A stretch of 64,000 nucleotides of DNA from Stachybotrys elegans (GCA_020746835.1 JAGPNK010000007.1:2087685-2151684), one strand, 5' to 3'; shown: positions 35,757 to 49,249, counted from the stretch's first letter. Made by a program: numbers and translations. The notes: a model not told the origin generated them from the sequence alone.

Positions 35757-36516
35757 TTTGCTGTACTTGGCGTAATGATGCAAAGGACGAATACCCTCGT
35801 CGCTTCACCTGCTCACGGACAGTCTTCTGTGTAGACTACTTACTGTCGTAAACGAAATGGAAAGTGGGGAGCAAGGGGTTAACCGTGGTGAGCTATGTTG
35901 TAGTTCAGGTGACTGACTAACTCAACCGCGGGGCGCAGTAGTGACTAAGGGATAGCAGAAGTCCCTGGTAAAAAGGAAGGAAAATGTCGGGCACGAAGTC
36001 GGGCACGAAGTCGGGCTCAGAAGTGGCTGTGCTTTTTTCTGTATTGTGTCTTTATGTTTTGCTGCTGCTCTGCGGATATTCGGACAAGGCTGGGTCTCGT
36101 TTGGGGCGGAGGTGCCTTGCTTCAACGATAGAGGGGAATGGAGTACGACGGGAATTGGTGATGCAAGGCAGATGGGTCCTGATTTAGTACCTAGACATCG
36201 TCACATGCTAGAAAACGTGAGTTGCTATCATCAGGCGGGATAGTACCCGCTTAAGTTAGAAAGCAAGCTCTTTCATTGGCGTGCGCATCAAATACCTAGG
36301 TACCTGCCTGTAGCTGCATACCTTATCTTTATGGGCAGAGGCTCTCGGCTCGGTTCAGCAATATGGATCTTTCCATTCCATTGGCGCACGTCGAGTACGG
36401 ATACAAAGATCAATGGTCGCAAAATGTTCATGCTTGAAGAACTCTGCCGCACCGATGCAATTGCAACCGAAGGCAGTTCATTGATTTAACACATATCGGC
36501 AACCCTCTGAGGCCTG
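35757..36516. other. Intergenic region with short 12-bp tandem repeat
   Basis: Rheb promoter (minus strand) and Wapl-like gene 3' flank. The unit gtcgggcacgaa occurs twice in a row at 35,986-36,009 followed by a partial third copy. No gene seen. Confidence 0.45.
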
Positions 36517-38908
36517 CTATTCTATATATCGTAACTTCAGATCCCTCACAAGCCCCTCCATTTCATGGACACGACCATCTACGTTTCTGTAGACGTCAAT
36601 AAAGTCTTGGATCGTCTTGATCAAGGATAAACTGGCGCCATCGCGCGTTATTCCCGAGATCGCCTTTCCTTTCCTCTCGGCAAGAGAGAGGTAGCCAAGA
36701 AGCACTGCCAGATAACCAAATGCAACCCCAAGCTCCGACTTCTCTTCCGTTGTTGCCTAGCCAAAAGGATTAGTCTATGAAATCCAAGGAGGCAAGACCA
36801 GCCGCACTCACCTCGCTGACAAGCTTCTTGTGGTCAGTGTAGAGTGTTACCAGATCCAGGATGCGGTCTTCTTCCAAAGATGTGCGGGCCGGAGGATAGT
36901 GCTCAACAACGTTGATCATAATGCCCAGCAATAGCAAGAGGTTCTCATAAGCCACGTCTTCTGAGCGGCGACCCTCCGATGGCCGAAGCATCGTTTGGAA
37001 CCCTCTGTTAATGCAACCCTCTAGTTTCGCCAGCAGATCCCGGCTGTGCAGTGCTGCTGCACCCCTCTCTGTGTTTGTGGTGTTTATGGCTAGCTTCAGC
37101 GCGGTCGCCTCCAGCTGGCCCTCCGCAGCATTCCAGTCGTCAATCGCGATTTGCAAAAGCTTAGATACCAGCAAAGGCGTTGCCAAAGAATCGACAGCCC
37201 CATCTGGTACACCAGCCATCGCATTCGATTGCGCTTCGAGGACAGAGAGCACAAGGGCGTACTCGACATCGTCCTCGGACACTTCTTGTGTGTAACGCTT
37301 CCCGAGATCGGTAATGTCATCCTGCACGTCCCTGGTGATTTCTTGCAAATAGATAGGGTCTGAGTACCGTAGAAATACGTCCAGAAGTCGGAGGGCAAGT
37401 ATCCTTGGAGATAATTTGGAGAGTTGGTGCCCGTGCCAGATACCCATCTTCTTCAGGATCGCCTTTACCCCACCAAGCGATCGCCGACTGATCATGGACA
37501 TGTTGGTGTCCCTCTGAGAAGCAATGACTTCAATGTCGTCTTCCAGACAAAGCAGGCGACTCAGCATTCTACCCAAGCCATCATCTCCCAGTTGTCGAAG
37601 CAAGTGGGGAGCAGGTCCCAACGTCAGGAATATCACTAGGACAGCGGCTAGAGCAAAGCCACATATGACATCTGTCTCCTCGCCTATCCTCTTCGCAATA
37701 TTATCGCGGGCTGCGTGATCCCTGAATTGACTGGCAAAGCTCCCAGTTTGGAGTTTATGCGCAAGCTCCAACAATGCATTGCGCCTCATGACCAGTGACT
37801 CGGAGCCCGGCGTACTGATTCTCGAAAGTAAATCCTCCATCTCGTCAGCGAATCGGTTGTGTGCGCCAGCCCGGCGCAATTCGTGAACACTTTTGATGAC
37901 ATTCTTCGCACCTGTGTCCTCTTCCAATCCGTCGTCAAAATCAAACGGATCTCCTTTATCATAGTCCGGGGAATCAGGCATCAAGGATGCTGGGAGCAAG
38001 GGATTGCCTTGCATTGTGGAATCTGAGACACCATCTCCGACGAGTTTGGGACCTTCAGTATTGATGCTTCGAGACTGGCTATACGTGAATTTGATCTTTC
38101 CACGTTTAATGGTATCTCTGGGTCGATGGGTCGTTTGAGGTCGTACATCTCGATCAACCGTTGAACGCTGCGAAAGTGGCGTGGACTCTTCGGTCTTCTT
38201 ATAGGGGGTGATGGGCCACATGTCATCTTCTGACTCGGGGGTTTTAGCTCTCTGCGCGGTGAGCGTGTCGATCAGCCGAGCCTTTCTGGGTTTGTTTTGA
38301 GGTGTGCGATGACTGCCATCCTTGATGCTTGGGTCTCGGCACAGCGCAATATCGTATCTCTTCAGGCTTGTAGTCGGATTTTGGGTAGAAGCCGCCGGGG
38401 CTCTTCCAGTCTCGGTAGCAGACTTTGGGGGTTTTAATTCGTGCTTGTGGTTTGATTCGTTCAATTCAGGTCTTTGCCTCCCTGGGGCCTTGGCTTCCAC
38501 CATCTTGGACATTCCACCTGTAGACCCCTTCTGAGTCGTCCCATGGAGCGCATCATTTTCAGACGGCAAGGGTCGCTTTCTCTTCCTTTGCGCCGAATCT
38601 GTAGCTTCGTCTTGTGATCTCTCGGTCCTTTTCAAGGGTTTGGGTATGGTGTTGTCGATGGCATCGGCTTGTGCGGGATGCGGCGACGGCGCCGAGGTAC
38701 TCGCCCGAGGCTCGGTGGCTGCATCGCGTCGCGAAGCTACGTCTTCGGCGATGGGGAATTCGGCCGTCCGTTTGCGGGAGGGTTTACCGTACGTGACGAG
38801 CCGCCTCTGCCCGGGTCCGATGCTTTTCGGTGTGCGCAGTGGTGCAGTCATCTCGGGGCCTTGAGCAGAAGACTGCCTTTGGGGCACGGCCGACTTGTTT
38901 TGACTCAT
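36517..38908 (-). CDS. Wapl-like (Rad61/Wpl1) cohesin-release factor
   Basis: Two exons, 38908-36812 and 36756-36517, give 778 aa starting MSQNKSAVPQRQ; an in-frame ATG at the MTAPLRTPKS segment is a possible later start. The first half is basic, polar and probably disordered, with RRLVTYGKPSRKR and TPYKKTEESTPLSQRS. The C-terminal Wapl domain begins near VIKSVHELRRAGAHNRFADE and continues with RNALLELAHKLQTGSFASQF and ICGFALAAVLVIFLT; it is alpha-helical. Wapl opens the cohesin ring together with Pds5, releasing it from chromatin. The last exon (80 codons) adds AERKGKAISGITRDGASLSL and ends in DLKLRYIE. The family call rests on the conserved C-terminal pattern; the N-terminus diverges quickly in fungi. 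Confidence 0.82.
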
Positions 38909-39683
38909 GCCATCGGCATTCGATAGCAATGCTCCGCGCTCCGCGACCCCGGTACAAGGGCTCAAGGTTCAACAAACAGATCAATGATGCGATCGCGGCA
39001 ATCAGTGGATAATTCGCAGCATGTTCGTCATCGCAGAAGGAGCTGTGCGCTTCAATGCGGGATGGCGCAGAGACGATAAGGCATAGGTGGATCAAGGCAC
39101 AAGCCATCGACCCCCATTTAGTAGGCCAGGGGCCTGGTACCCATTCAGGGTGTGTCACATGATGCCTGACATTCAAGCCACCTGGCCAAGCACCAGCCCC
39201 CTAACATGGCAGTCAGCCAGGTACCTAAGCGCTTCCTACGTCCAAGTACCTCTCACGTCCCGCCTGGAGTGCCTAACGCTCAAGCACCTCCTCATTATCG
39301 ATGGCCCATCTCAAGACCCACATGCCCACTCTCGGTCGCGGCATATTCAGTTAACGAAGCCGAACAATCTGTTGCATCGGAGCCTGCCGTCCCAATAGTG
39401 TAAATTTAAGCACCTGCGATGATCCTGTGTTGCATCCTAAGTTCCTATCGAGCTCACACTTCTTGACGTATCTGGGATCATTACGGTACTTTTTAAAACC
39501 AACAAGTAGGTGAAACTCTTCATGCCCAGGATGCGCCGTTATCGTGTTACCACTTCAGGCCGTGTGTCTCGTGCTCATCTCAGTCTAAGTTTGCGGAGCA
39601 ACAACACACTCGACACATCCTGAACATCTAACCATTTGGCATTTTCATAGTTGACTTACTTCCACTCTTTTAGACCTTCGAAA
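38909..39683. promoter_or_regulatory. Divergent promoter region, Wapl-like gene and FUR1
   Basis: The two flanking genes start here in opposite directions. The open frame upstream of 38908 has no ATG, so I treat it as leader. No other gene. Confidence 0.45.
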
Positions 39684-40683
<1,000 letters not shown>

Positions 40684-40785
40684 GGCGAAACCTGATGTGG
40701 TGGGGATTCGCGTGGGTTCTAATGCGCATTCGCTGGTAGCTTTCGGGCCACGGATTGTCGTCATGAGAACAGTTGGGCGGTAGTT

Positions 40786-41353
40786 TTAATACTCATCGTC
40801 ATCGGCAACAATACCATCGCCTTCGTACCGCGTGTCGTCATCGTCATCGCCCGCTGTTCTCCGGCCTGGTCCGTGGCGCGAAGCTGATGCCTTGCTTGTT
40901 CCTTCGTAGCCGACATCCCCGTTGGTTTCTTTTGCGACAGCATCTGACAGCGCAAGTTAGTCAAGTTTAGGGACCACATGAAGGCGAAATAAAAACAAGC
41001 CTGCCACATACCTGCCGCATCGACCCATTCTCCGTAAACATCGACCGCCGCAGACAAATCTGTTGGAAACCTTTGTTAGCATTTGCGAAATAAGTGACCG
41101 TCGTCGTGTTGACTTACAGTTGATAGCACACTGAAATTTCTGGCCACAAAGACTACAGTCGAGCTCGCCTACCCCCGCCTTCTTGTCCAGCTTGACATTG
41201 ACTGACTTTTCGTGGTTGCAAAAGAGACACGTAAAGGTTGTAGGCAGCTTCTCCTTCTGTGGTTCTTGGTCAATGAAGGCTGGGATCGACAACGTTGAAG
41301 CTCCATACCTTCTTCGGGCCCATGGGCTTCGAGGATGATTTTCTCTTGCCCAT
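40786..41353 (-). CDS. ELF1: Transcription elongation factor Elf1
   Basis: Four exons, 41353-41309, 41256-41118, 41059-41012 and 40943-40786, give 129 aa. The N-terminus [20 protein letters not shown] is basic. A four-Cys zinc ribbon follows ([20 protein letters not shown], then [20 protein letters not shown]) and [15 protein letters not shown]; the C-terminus is acidic ([13 protein letters not shown]...DDDEY). This is the small Elf1 family that binds RNA polymerase II at the downstream DNA edge and helps it pass nucleosomes. It lies between uracil phosphoribosyltransferase and Urc1 on the opposite strand and is probably unrelated to their function. Confidence 0.96.
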
Positions 41354-42318
41354 CTTGTCGTTATTGCAAGTTAGCGATGGCGAGAATTTGGTAGTTACGC
41401 AAAAAGATGGGTTTTTGCGCAAGAAGCTTTGCGACGGCAGACTTCATGTCGCGAGGCTGAAACTTTACGTTATCGGTAACAGATGTCTACAGGTGGGGCA
41501 CTCGACCCGATAAGTGCATAAGCACATGATGCAGTTTGGTGCATATCAGTTTCATGGGGCGCACTACAAAGAGATGGCCTAGACACTAGACAGAGAGACC
41601 TGTTAGTGCTAGCCGACCTCGGGGTACATAGGTGGCGTGGCATCCTTAGTGTAATGTAGGAGATAGCCACGTCACTGCTCAGCATCAATGGGGACTTTAC
41701 TGGCAGGCAATTGCATATAGAGGCTACTTGTAGTTTTGTAGGATAGCCCGGGTTTCTCTTCAATTCACCATTAGATTCTCAACGCGGAGAATAGTAAGTG
41801 AACTGGCAGCGTAAATACGTGATGTGTACCATGTTGCACACCGAGATTGCGGGGTCTGATTGGACCTACATGTATACTTATGTACCTAGCTCCTCAAGGC
41901 AGGAACCTGTCGCCCCGCCGTACGTAAAGCCTAAGTGGGGATGCCTTATCTCCCCGGAGCTGTGGTGCCTGCCTCCAACATGCCTCCGGCACTGCTAGGT
42001 AGGGGGTACTTCATCTTGCCCAGTGTCAAGTGTGAGTGTTGTCGTACTGAGGTGGCAGGCGACCGCTGCCATGGCGCAAGACGGTGTGGCAGTCTGTAGG
42101 TAGGGGGTACATGGTCTAGATAGAGGGGACCTGCATATTGCTTCCGATGAGCCGGTCCATTTTGACGGAAGGTCACCTGGCTGACTGTACATGGATTGGT
42201 TTCCTCGTCGTATAAGAGGCCGGTTCCCGGAGACGCCCACTGACTTGTTGCGGCCTAACATTGTATTCACACCAACGATCCAGCTGCCTTTTGTAGTAGA
42301 GATAGTATAACCTTCGCC
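41354..42318. promoter_or_regulatory. Divergent promoter region between ELF1 and URC1
   Basis: Both neighbours start here. The tract 42,001-42,110 contains the sequence taggtagggggtac twice (about 41,996 and 42,098). No exon is supported. Confidence 0.4.
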
Positions 42319-44923
42319 ATGTCTTCTGACCAAACTTCAGACACGCTGAGTGCTCTGCGAGCCATTCAAGAGTCTCAGGCGCAGCTCGCCGCTGCGATTG
42401 AGGCGCTCACTCTCAAGATTAGTCCATCGACGACCTTGCAATCCTCCAATGCCTTGGGTGATGCTCTGGCATCGGCGGCAGGCGAGAACCTGGCTTCATC
42501 TTCTTCGCCTGCTGCACTCGTTCAGAGCTCTGTGCAAGCTGGCCAAGATCAGGAGGATGCTGCTCTGCATTCTCCATCCGCTTCCTCCCCGGGTCAGCGG
42601 TCGGGCTTCACATCCCGCATCATTCTTACGTGAGTGGCTCTTGGGAAGCCTGTGAGACTCTTGATGCTCATGCAACCCGCAGGACCTATCCCAAGCAAAT
42701 TGGCATCAACCCCCTTCCCATGGACTGGGGCAACCAAGATGCCGTGAAGCGGGGTCCGATTGTTGTCGGGCGAGCACCATCTACCATCCGGCGACGCAAT
42801 GGTCAGTCTGCGTATCTGATATCTTCATCATACAACTAACAGTCACCGTTCTCGTCGATTAGCTATCGGAGGTTAGTCAATTCACCGCTGTTGAACCACT
42901 ATGTACTGACGTATCCCATAGCCCAGTGAGTATCACGAGATCACCTCATGGAGACTTAACCCGCTGACGGCGATTGAAAAGTGGTGGCTCTTACTCGATA
43001 TACTACGCGCTGGCAGTTGCAAGCAAGGAACTGAATGCTGACCACAGGTGTGTCCCATGAACCATTGGCTGACTGCTTTACCTTGGCTCACTCGTTTCCC
43101 CCCAGACCGGACTTCACCAACACCGAGCCAGCCTCGCGAATTGGGCCGTTCCCTCAATGGGGCGACCCCAAGAAGATCGTTGCCATGGACCCGTGGGGAC
43201 ATCTGAGCCCGTGGCTTTTCAAGGATGTCATTGAGAATGAGAACGGTATGGTTATTATGTCAAACGATATGCTCTCTATCGCTGAAATGCAACCATTAGT
43301 CGACATTCGGCCCACGATCGCCATCACCAAAGCTCATATGAGGGTATGCATCGGCCAGTCAAGCTGTGCAAATTAGACTAACTTGTCCTTTCAGCTTCCG
43401 GAACTAGAAGATAGTGTCAAGGCTGGGCGATTGTCTGCAAAATTACGTCCCTTCTACTGTCTTCACTGCTAACTTGCCGCAGGAAGCCGGACGGGAAGGT
43501 ATGCCTCAATGAGCTCGGCGAGCTTGCAGTCACCAAATTCGCTGTTGAGCCGGTAAGTACTAATATAAACTACTATGAACCTGGCCTGCCTCAGGCTTAC
43601 TAAAACGACTTGCTTAGGTGTGGTACCTCCCCGGTGTTGCAGAACGATTTGGCATTGGTTAGTCGACTCAAAAGATTCGTCGTGCACGATAGCATGGACT
43701 GATGAAACCTCAGACGAAGGAACACTGCGTCGCTCGCTATTTGAACATACTGGAGGAAGTTACCCAGAAGTGAGTAATCCAAATTCCGCCTTGGAGCTTC
43801 GCTAATACTGCCCAGTTGATCACTCGTGGCGATATTAAAGTGTTCCTCCCCCCGATTGGTACGGCTCTCTATTGCTCTATAGCCCACGAATCTTATTGCT
43901 GATGTTTTAGGCGGACTTACCGTATATTGTTTCGGCGATCCGGCAAAGATGTCAGACGAGTCTGTTCGATTATCACTCAGGATACACGACGAGGTTGGTG
44001 ATTTATCGATGAGTGCACAAAAAGCATCCCGATCTAATTCTCAATAGTGCAATGGTAGCGATGTGTTCGGGTCTGATATCTGCACTTGCCGTCCATATCT
44101 GATCTTTGGAATCGAGGAAGCGGTTAAGGAAGCCCAGAATGGGGGGAGTGGAGTTGTGATATACTTCAGAAAGGAGGGCAGAGCATTGGGCGAGGTTACC
44201 AAGGTATGTCGTGCACATCACCGTCGCTTTGACTATGCTAACGACTGTAGTATCGTAAGTACCATTTCCATCTTGGCCGGCTGGGCAAAGGTAGGTCTGG
44301 CAGGTGCATAAGCTTACTCGGAGATCAGTGGTATACAATGCGCGGAAGCGCGGCGCTGACCGAGCTTCGGATTACTTCCGCCGTACCGAGAATATTGCGG
44401 GTGTCAAGGATATGCGATTCCAGGCTCTCATGCCGGATATTCTCCACTGGCTCGGCATAAAGAAGATTGATCGAATGCTCAGCATGAGCAAGTAAGTTAT
44501 CCGCGCCGCCTACCCTCGAGCTAATCGAGCATCTGCGGGCCTCATCTAACTATATCTGTAGCATGAAGCACGACGCCATCGTCGGCCAGGGGTACGTTGG
44601 TTTGCAATCAACTCGAGGCTTTGTTTCTGATCATTTCACAGCATTCCCATCCACGAACGAGTCGAATTGCCAGAGGAGCTTATCCCGGCTGACTCCAGGG
44701 TCGAGATCGACGCAAAGATTACAGCAGGTATGTCACCCGCGATGCTGTCCGCCATTTGAGGACAGACTAACTGAGTACGGCAGGATACTTCACAACCGGC
44801 AAGCGCATGACTGCAGAGGAGCTGCAGTCAGTCCAGGGAAGAAGCTGGGAAGAGTAAGTGCAGAAACTACCTATGGACATGTGCATTGCATGCTGACCAC
44901 TCGACGCCAGCGTGGATCATTGA
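42319..44923 (+). CDS. URC1: Urc1-type GTP cyclohydrolase II-like protein (uracil catabolism)
   Basis: Nineteen exons: 42319-42629, 42683-42801, 42863-42871, 42922-42925, 42982-43047, 43106-43343, 43395-43432, 43483-43552, 43618-43657, 43714-43769, 43816-43858, 43911-43993, 44048-44203, 44251-44254, 44329-44491, 44562-44591, 44642-44727, 44784-44853, 44911-44923. Total 1599 nt, 532 aa. A polar N-terminus of about 105 residues precedes the conserved body: INPLPMDWGNQDAVKRGPIV, NAIGAHGGSYSIYYALAVAS, PFPQWGDPKKIVAMDPWGHL, VWYLPGVAERFGIDEGTLRR. The GTP cyclohydrolase II zinc site is C-x10-C-x-C (Cys 360, 371, 373), with IYFRKEGRALGEVTK matching the catalytic loop. URC1 is required for uracil degradation in Lachancea kluyveri; the exact reaction is unsettled. 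Exons of 9, 4 and 4 nt are needed to restore AIGAHGG and TKYLVYNARKRG. Confidence 0.93.
42863..42871 (+). other. 9-nt microexon of URC1
   Basis: Sequence CTATCGGAG between acceptor ttag and donor gttagt; flanking introns are 61 and 50 nt with CTAAC and CTGAC branch points. Encodes the end of Ala plus Ile-Gly of the conserved NAIGAHGG. Confidence 0.85.
42922..42925 (+). other. 4-nt microexon of URC1 (CCCA)
   Basis: CCCA between cccatag and gtgagt. It completes Ala and begins His of AIGAHGG. Without it and the 9-nt exon the frame is lost. Confidence 0.82.
44251..44254 (+). other. 4-nt microexon of URC1 (TATC)
   Basis: TATC between gactgtag and gtaagt; supplies Tyr and the first base of Leu in EVTKYLVYNARKRG. 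Flanking introns are 47 and 74 nt. Confidence 0.85.
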
Positions 44924-45773
44924 GTCAAAAAATGCTCGGTCCGGCACAGAGATTGTGCATATGAAAGATCATCCATTGCAGTATAGGGAAATGCCTATCC
45001 GAGGCGTCGTTGCACTCCCGATGGATCGCAATGGGTAGCCCGGTGAATAAGGTAGACAGATAAATAAATGCCTCAGCGCCATTCTACCACCATCGGCTTG
45101 AATATGACGTCCAGTGGATCTCCTGATCCCAATGCCATGTAAAGCAAGCAAGAGTTGCGTGGAATATGCAATGCATTGTGATGTATGATGGGGTAAGGAC
45201 AGCCAGGATGCCGTCAAAAACGTGTGTGCAACGGTCTGCATCTGGGGGGGCAGACGGTGCAGGGAAGATCAACACGACAGTCTGCATGATGTGCACAAGT
45301 TGGTATGAACGAGGTACGTTGAACAAGACAGCCAGCCATCTGACCCGACGGCTGGGAGGGGGTTTCCGCCCAGGAGGTAGGGATGAAGTTGGGTAGCAAT
45401 ACGAAACTGCCATCACTGGCTGGTAAGCTGGAAATTCCCCGCCCAGATGCAGCAACAACCACCCGCACCCTATAGTTTGGTCCAGCTCTTAGCCAAACAA
45501 TGCAGGCCACATCAGTTATTGGCACCCAATTCAGCACTAGGCCACTAACAGGTCAGTAGCCACCTGGCGGACATCTTCCTTAACCAGCATGCATACCTAA
45601 TGACGAGACATCACGGGACACAAGAGCCGGTCAATCGCATGCAGCCGTGACGATGAGATGACCGGCGCTTGGCATCCATTGGTGGTGCGACCGCGTAGAT
45701 ATAACGCAACCATGTGCCGGTTTCGCGACGTCGACTCGTGTGTGCAAAACCTACAACTTCATTGTCGCCTACC
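44924..45773. other. Intergenic region
   Basis: URC1 3' flank and upstream region of the hypothetical gene at 45774. Short antisense open frames near 45,084-45,537 look random. Confidence 0.4.
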
Positions 45774-46272
45774 ATGTCTTCCTATTCATCTGAATTCCGA
45801 TGTGCCGACGGCGGTCATCGCCGAGATTCATTGAGTCGTGGTTCAACCCGTCAGCGGCCTATCCTCCTACGGTCCAGCGCAACGGAGCCATCCATCAACA
45901 CATCCAATGCCATTAGAGGATCCTGTGTGAGTCCGGGATCGCCAAAGAGGGCAACGGATATACTTAGCAAGGTCGCTGTGTGTTCTGTGAGCGCTGTTGA
46001 GATGGCGACGGCTTCTCCAAACGGCATGCTCGGCTCTGCCATGGAGTCCATCCTGATGATGCCCACCGACGATGATGGAGCTCACGCCAATCGGACAGTC
46101 TCCGGATGCAATAACCCTTCATCCGATCCAACAGGTACCCATTCTCAAATGATGCTTTCGAAAACCCATCAGACACTCATGCAGTTTGCCTTTAGGATGC
46201 TACTTCAGTTTTCCGAGCTTCGATGTTTGGGACCGTTCAAAACAGAACGATGAGAAAGACGGTTATGATTGA
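45774..46272 (+). CDS. Hypothetical small protein
   Basis: Two exons, 45774-46134 and 46196-46272, would give 145 aa. The intron has donor gtaccc and acceptor tttag and joins DPTG to CYFSFPSFDVWDRSKQ, ending KDGYD; this tail reads like real protein and is lost if the intron is ignored. The ATG sits in a good ACCATGT context. The first 60 residues are Ser/Arg-rich (YSSEFRCADGGHRRDSLSRG), the middle is MATASPNGMLGSAMESILMM. I recognise no domain, signal peptide or membrane segment. The open frame continues upstream of 45774 but without an ATG. It could be a lineage-specific gene or an artefact. Confidence 0.45.
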
Positions 46273-47696
46273 TACGATTCCTACGACCGCAAAGCGTCAA
46301 AATAACGCAATCATGATGGAAGCCGCAAATGCTTGCGACTGAGACTTGGGGGACGAGTAATAAGACTCCTTTCAACATGTGGAGGTCTTACTCACCTCGG
46401 CTCAGCAGCATCCATAATCCAGGGGGGGAAGCCTTGCGATCCCAGGATACAACCACTAGACGGGCTTGTCGAAACAGAGATTCATCAAATCCTGGTTACT
46501 GCGAACAACACCATACCATACCTCAGCGGCCTTGCCGGGACTCGCGCCCATATGAGCAATCGGCCACATCGATCAGTGGAGACGGCTATGCGATCTCACA
46601 GCTCTGAGGAAGCAAGAAATGAGATGGAATTGCCAGCGTTGCACTCTACGTCGGCGTCAGCGTCAGCGTCAGCTTCGGTACCACTGTCAGCCGACTGCTG
46701 AAGTGTCACAATGCAGATGATTCAGAAGGGTGTTTTGCCTATTCATATGGAGTTACTGGTGCGGGGCGTGCATGTACGAGTTCGTGAATGCTGTCTATGG
46801 AACACTTGCTGGGTGGGATGGAAGAACACAGCGGGAATAGGCTTTGTAATGATGTAACTTCAACATATGTCATAATACCCAACTATAATATGATTGCGCA
46901 GGCTACAGTACAAACATATGTGCTGCATCTAACTAAGTCATGGCTCCTTTTTAGAAGTTCCAGGCGGATGATCATGGATCTGGTGGTTGGCTGAATCGGT
47001 AACACATCCCTTTTTGCCGAGTATGTTTGGGAGTCATAGACAGTTTAGAGTCGTGGCGCACTGATTTCTGAGTAGAGGGGGCTCGGAAGATGCCTCTCCT
47101 GGAACGATATCTCTCCGACTTCATGGGGTAGGAACGAGTTGATCCAGAGCAGTTCTCTAGATGACATCCTACAATCATGGTGCGATTACGAGTACCTTTG
47201 ATCGACTCATCCTGCTACAAGGTCGGCTGACCTCCTTTTTGTTAGGCAGCGTCAGACTTGGAATAAATGAAGGCAGAAAACTCCTATCACTGCCACAATG
47301 ACCATTTCCATATACACTTGAATAAGAGGTAGGTACTGAGGGTATGTAGGTAGCCACATGGCGACGGGTTACCCAGTGCCGCCTCCCACCGCATATTGCT
47401 TCTGACATGTCATTCCAGAAAATGACAGCCCCACCTGTCCCCGTGACCCAAGTGTTCCTCTAGGGCTTAACACGGCCATCAACCCTTGACGGCCCATAGA
47501 TAAGGGCCATACCAGTTTGTGCGCCGATAAGAAGTGGGCTACTTGTACGGACTCGGAACATCCTGTGGCCGGGAATTTTTGGTAATCGCTTAGACCTAAG
47601 TGCAAAGCGCACACAGATTTCAATTTATTTCGCCCCTCCACCAATTCCGTTCCACAACCTCGTTTTCGTCCAACTGTGCAAGCAAAGCCAGCAATC
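46273..47696. promoter_or_regulatory. Intergenic region upstream of the eS1 gene
   Basis: About 1.4 kb with no supported gene. An open frame at 46,333-46,701 has a Ser-Ala repeat from a short tcagcg tandem (about 46,650-46,673) and looks non-coding. The end near 47,600-47,696 should be the eS1 promoter and leader. Confidence 0.4.
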
Positions 47697-48722
47697 ATGG
47701 CTGTTGGAAAGTGAGCAATACCGAGCAATGCAAAACGAGCGGCTTCTTACAATTATCCAGGAACAAGAGACTCTCCAAGGGAAAGAAGGGTCTTAAGAAG
47801 AAGACCGTGGACCCCTTCACCCGCAAGGATTGGTACTCGATCAAGGTGGGAGAAATTTGTCCATCACGGCCCTTTCATTGCTAACGCACTGTGTTCTAGG
47901 CCCCTAGCCCCTTCAATGTTCGAGAGTGAGTTGGATTCCACGCGATGCGACATCGATGCCGAGGTACGACGACAGTAGCTAACGAAGTCGCTCTTTCAGT
48001 GTCGGCAAGACCCTGGTGAACCGCACCACCGGTCTCAAGAACGCCAACGATGCTCTCAAGGGCCGTATCCTCGAGGTCTCTCTCGCCGATCTTCAGAAGG
48101 ACGAGGACCACGCTTTCCGCAAGGTCCGCCTCCGCATCGATGAGGTCCAGGGCAAGAGCTGCCTGACCAACTTCCACGGACTCGACTTCACCTCCGACAA
48201 GCTGCGATCTCTTGTCCGCAAGTGGCAGAGCCTGATCGAGGCCAACGTCACGGTCAAGACCACCGACGACTACCTCATCCGCCTCTTCGCCATTGCCTTC
48301 ACCAAGCGCCGCCCCAACCAGATCAAGAAGACCACCTACGCCGCCTCTTCTCAGATTCGTGCCATCCGACGAAAGATGATTGACATCATCACCCGCGAGG
48401 CTTCCAGCTGCACCCTCACTCAGCTCACCTCCAAGCTCATCCCCGAAGTCATTGGCCGTGAGATTGAGAAGTCTACCCAGGGCATCTACCCCCTGCAGAA
48501 CGTGAGTTTCACGCTTGATGGGTCTTTTGTAGAGTTCATGTGATTGGGGACATTCTAGCTAACTTTTCATGCCTACAGGTACACATCCGCAAGGTTAAGC
48601 TGCTCAAGGCACCAAAGTTCGACCTTGGTGCTCTGATGGCACTCCACGGCGAGTCCGCGACGGACGACCAGGGCCAGAAGGTCGAGAGGGAGTTCAAGGA
48701 GCGCGTTTTGGAGGAGGTCTAA
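47697..48722 (+). CDS. RPS1: 40S ribosomal protein eS1 (S3Ae)
   Basis: Five exons, 47697-47710, 47761-47845, 47900-47925, 48000-48501 and 48579-48722, give 256 aa (yeast Rps1 is 255). The first exon holds only four codons plus two bases. Typical segments are [100 protein letters not shown] and the C-terminal [20 protein letters not shown]. The protein lies on the platform of the 40S subunit near the mRNA exit. Codon use is strongly biased toward C-ending codons, as expected for a highly expressed gene. The intron-rich 5' end is normal for fungal ribosomal protein genes. Confidence 0.98.
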
Positions 48723-49249
48723 AATGGTCTGCGCGGGAGACGCGGTAAAGGGCCAGGGTAGGCTAGGGAAGGCCTGCGTTTGATACACTCCCCTGGCATT
48801 GTTTCGGTCATCGCAAATGGCGTAGCATCACAAAGACGGAGAGAGGGGCGCTTGGTAATGTCCCTATGAAATGGCAAAAGGATCGGTTATTCAATCTCAA
48901 AGGGAATTGTGAACTTGCATCTTATTCAGGACCATGTTCTTGATAATGCGCCTAGAATGAACTTGATGAAAGTATGGCCAGTTGTCCCAGTGTGAGCTAC
49001 TACGGGGTGTCGTGTGCTACTAGATGGGCTGCTGTATTTGAGAGGGCATGTAACAACGAGCTCCCGTCTGGGTATGTATGTGGACACATGAGAAGATCAT
49101 GTACTGCAAGTCTTGAAATGAATCTATCTAGTATCTATGTCTATTGCTGGTCTATCCCAAAGTGAATAACTGCAGACCTTGGTTGCAGGTGGACTAAGCA
49201 TTGCTCGGTTGTACTTATCTACATGATCAGTATTACAAGCAAGTCCCGT
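48723..49249. other. Convergent intergenic region
   Basis: 3' flanks of the eS1 (+) and ABHD11-like (-) genes. No exon seen. Confidence 0.4.

Noticed and set aside
46333..46701. 122-codon open frame with Ser-Ala repeat
   Set aside because: Starts without gene-like context, tail comes from a tcagcg tandem repeat, overlaps another open frame in a different phase, no family resemblance.
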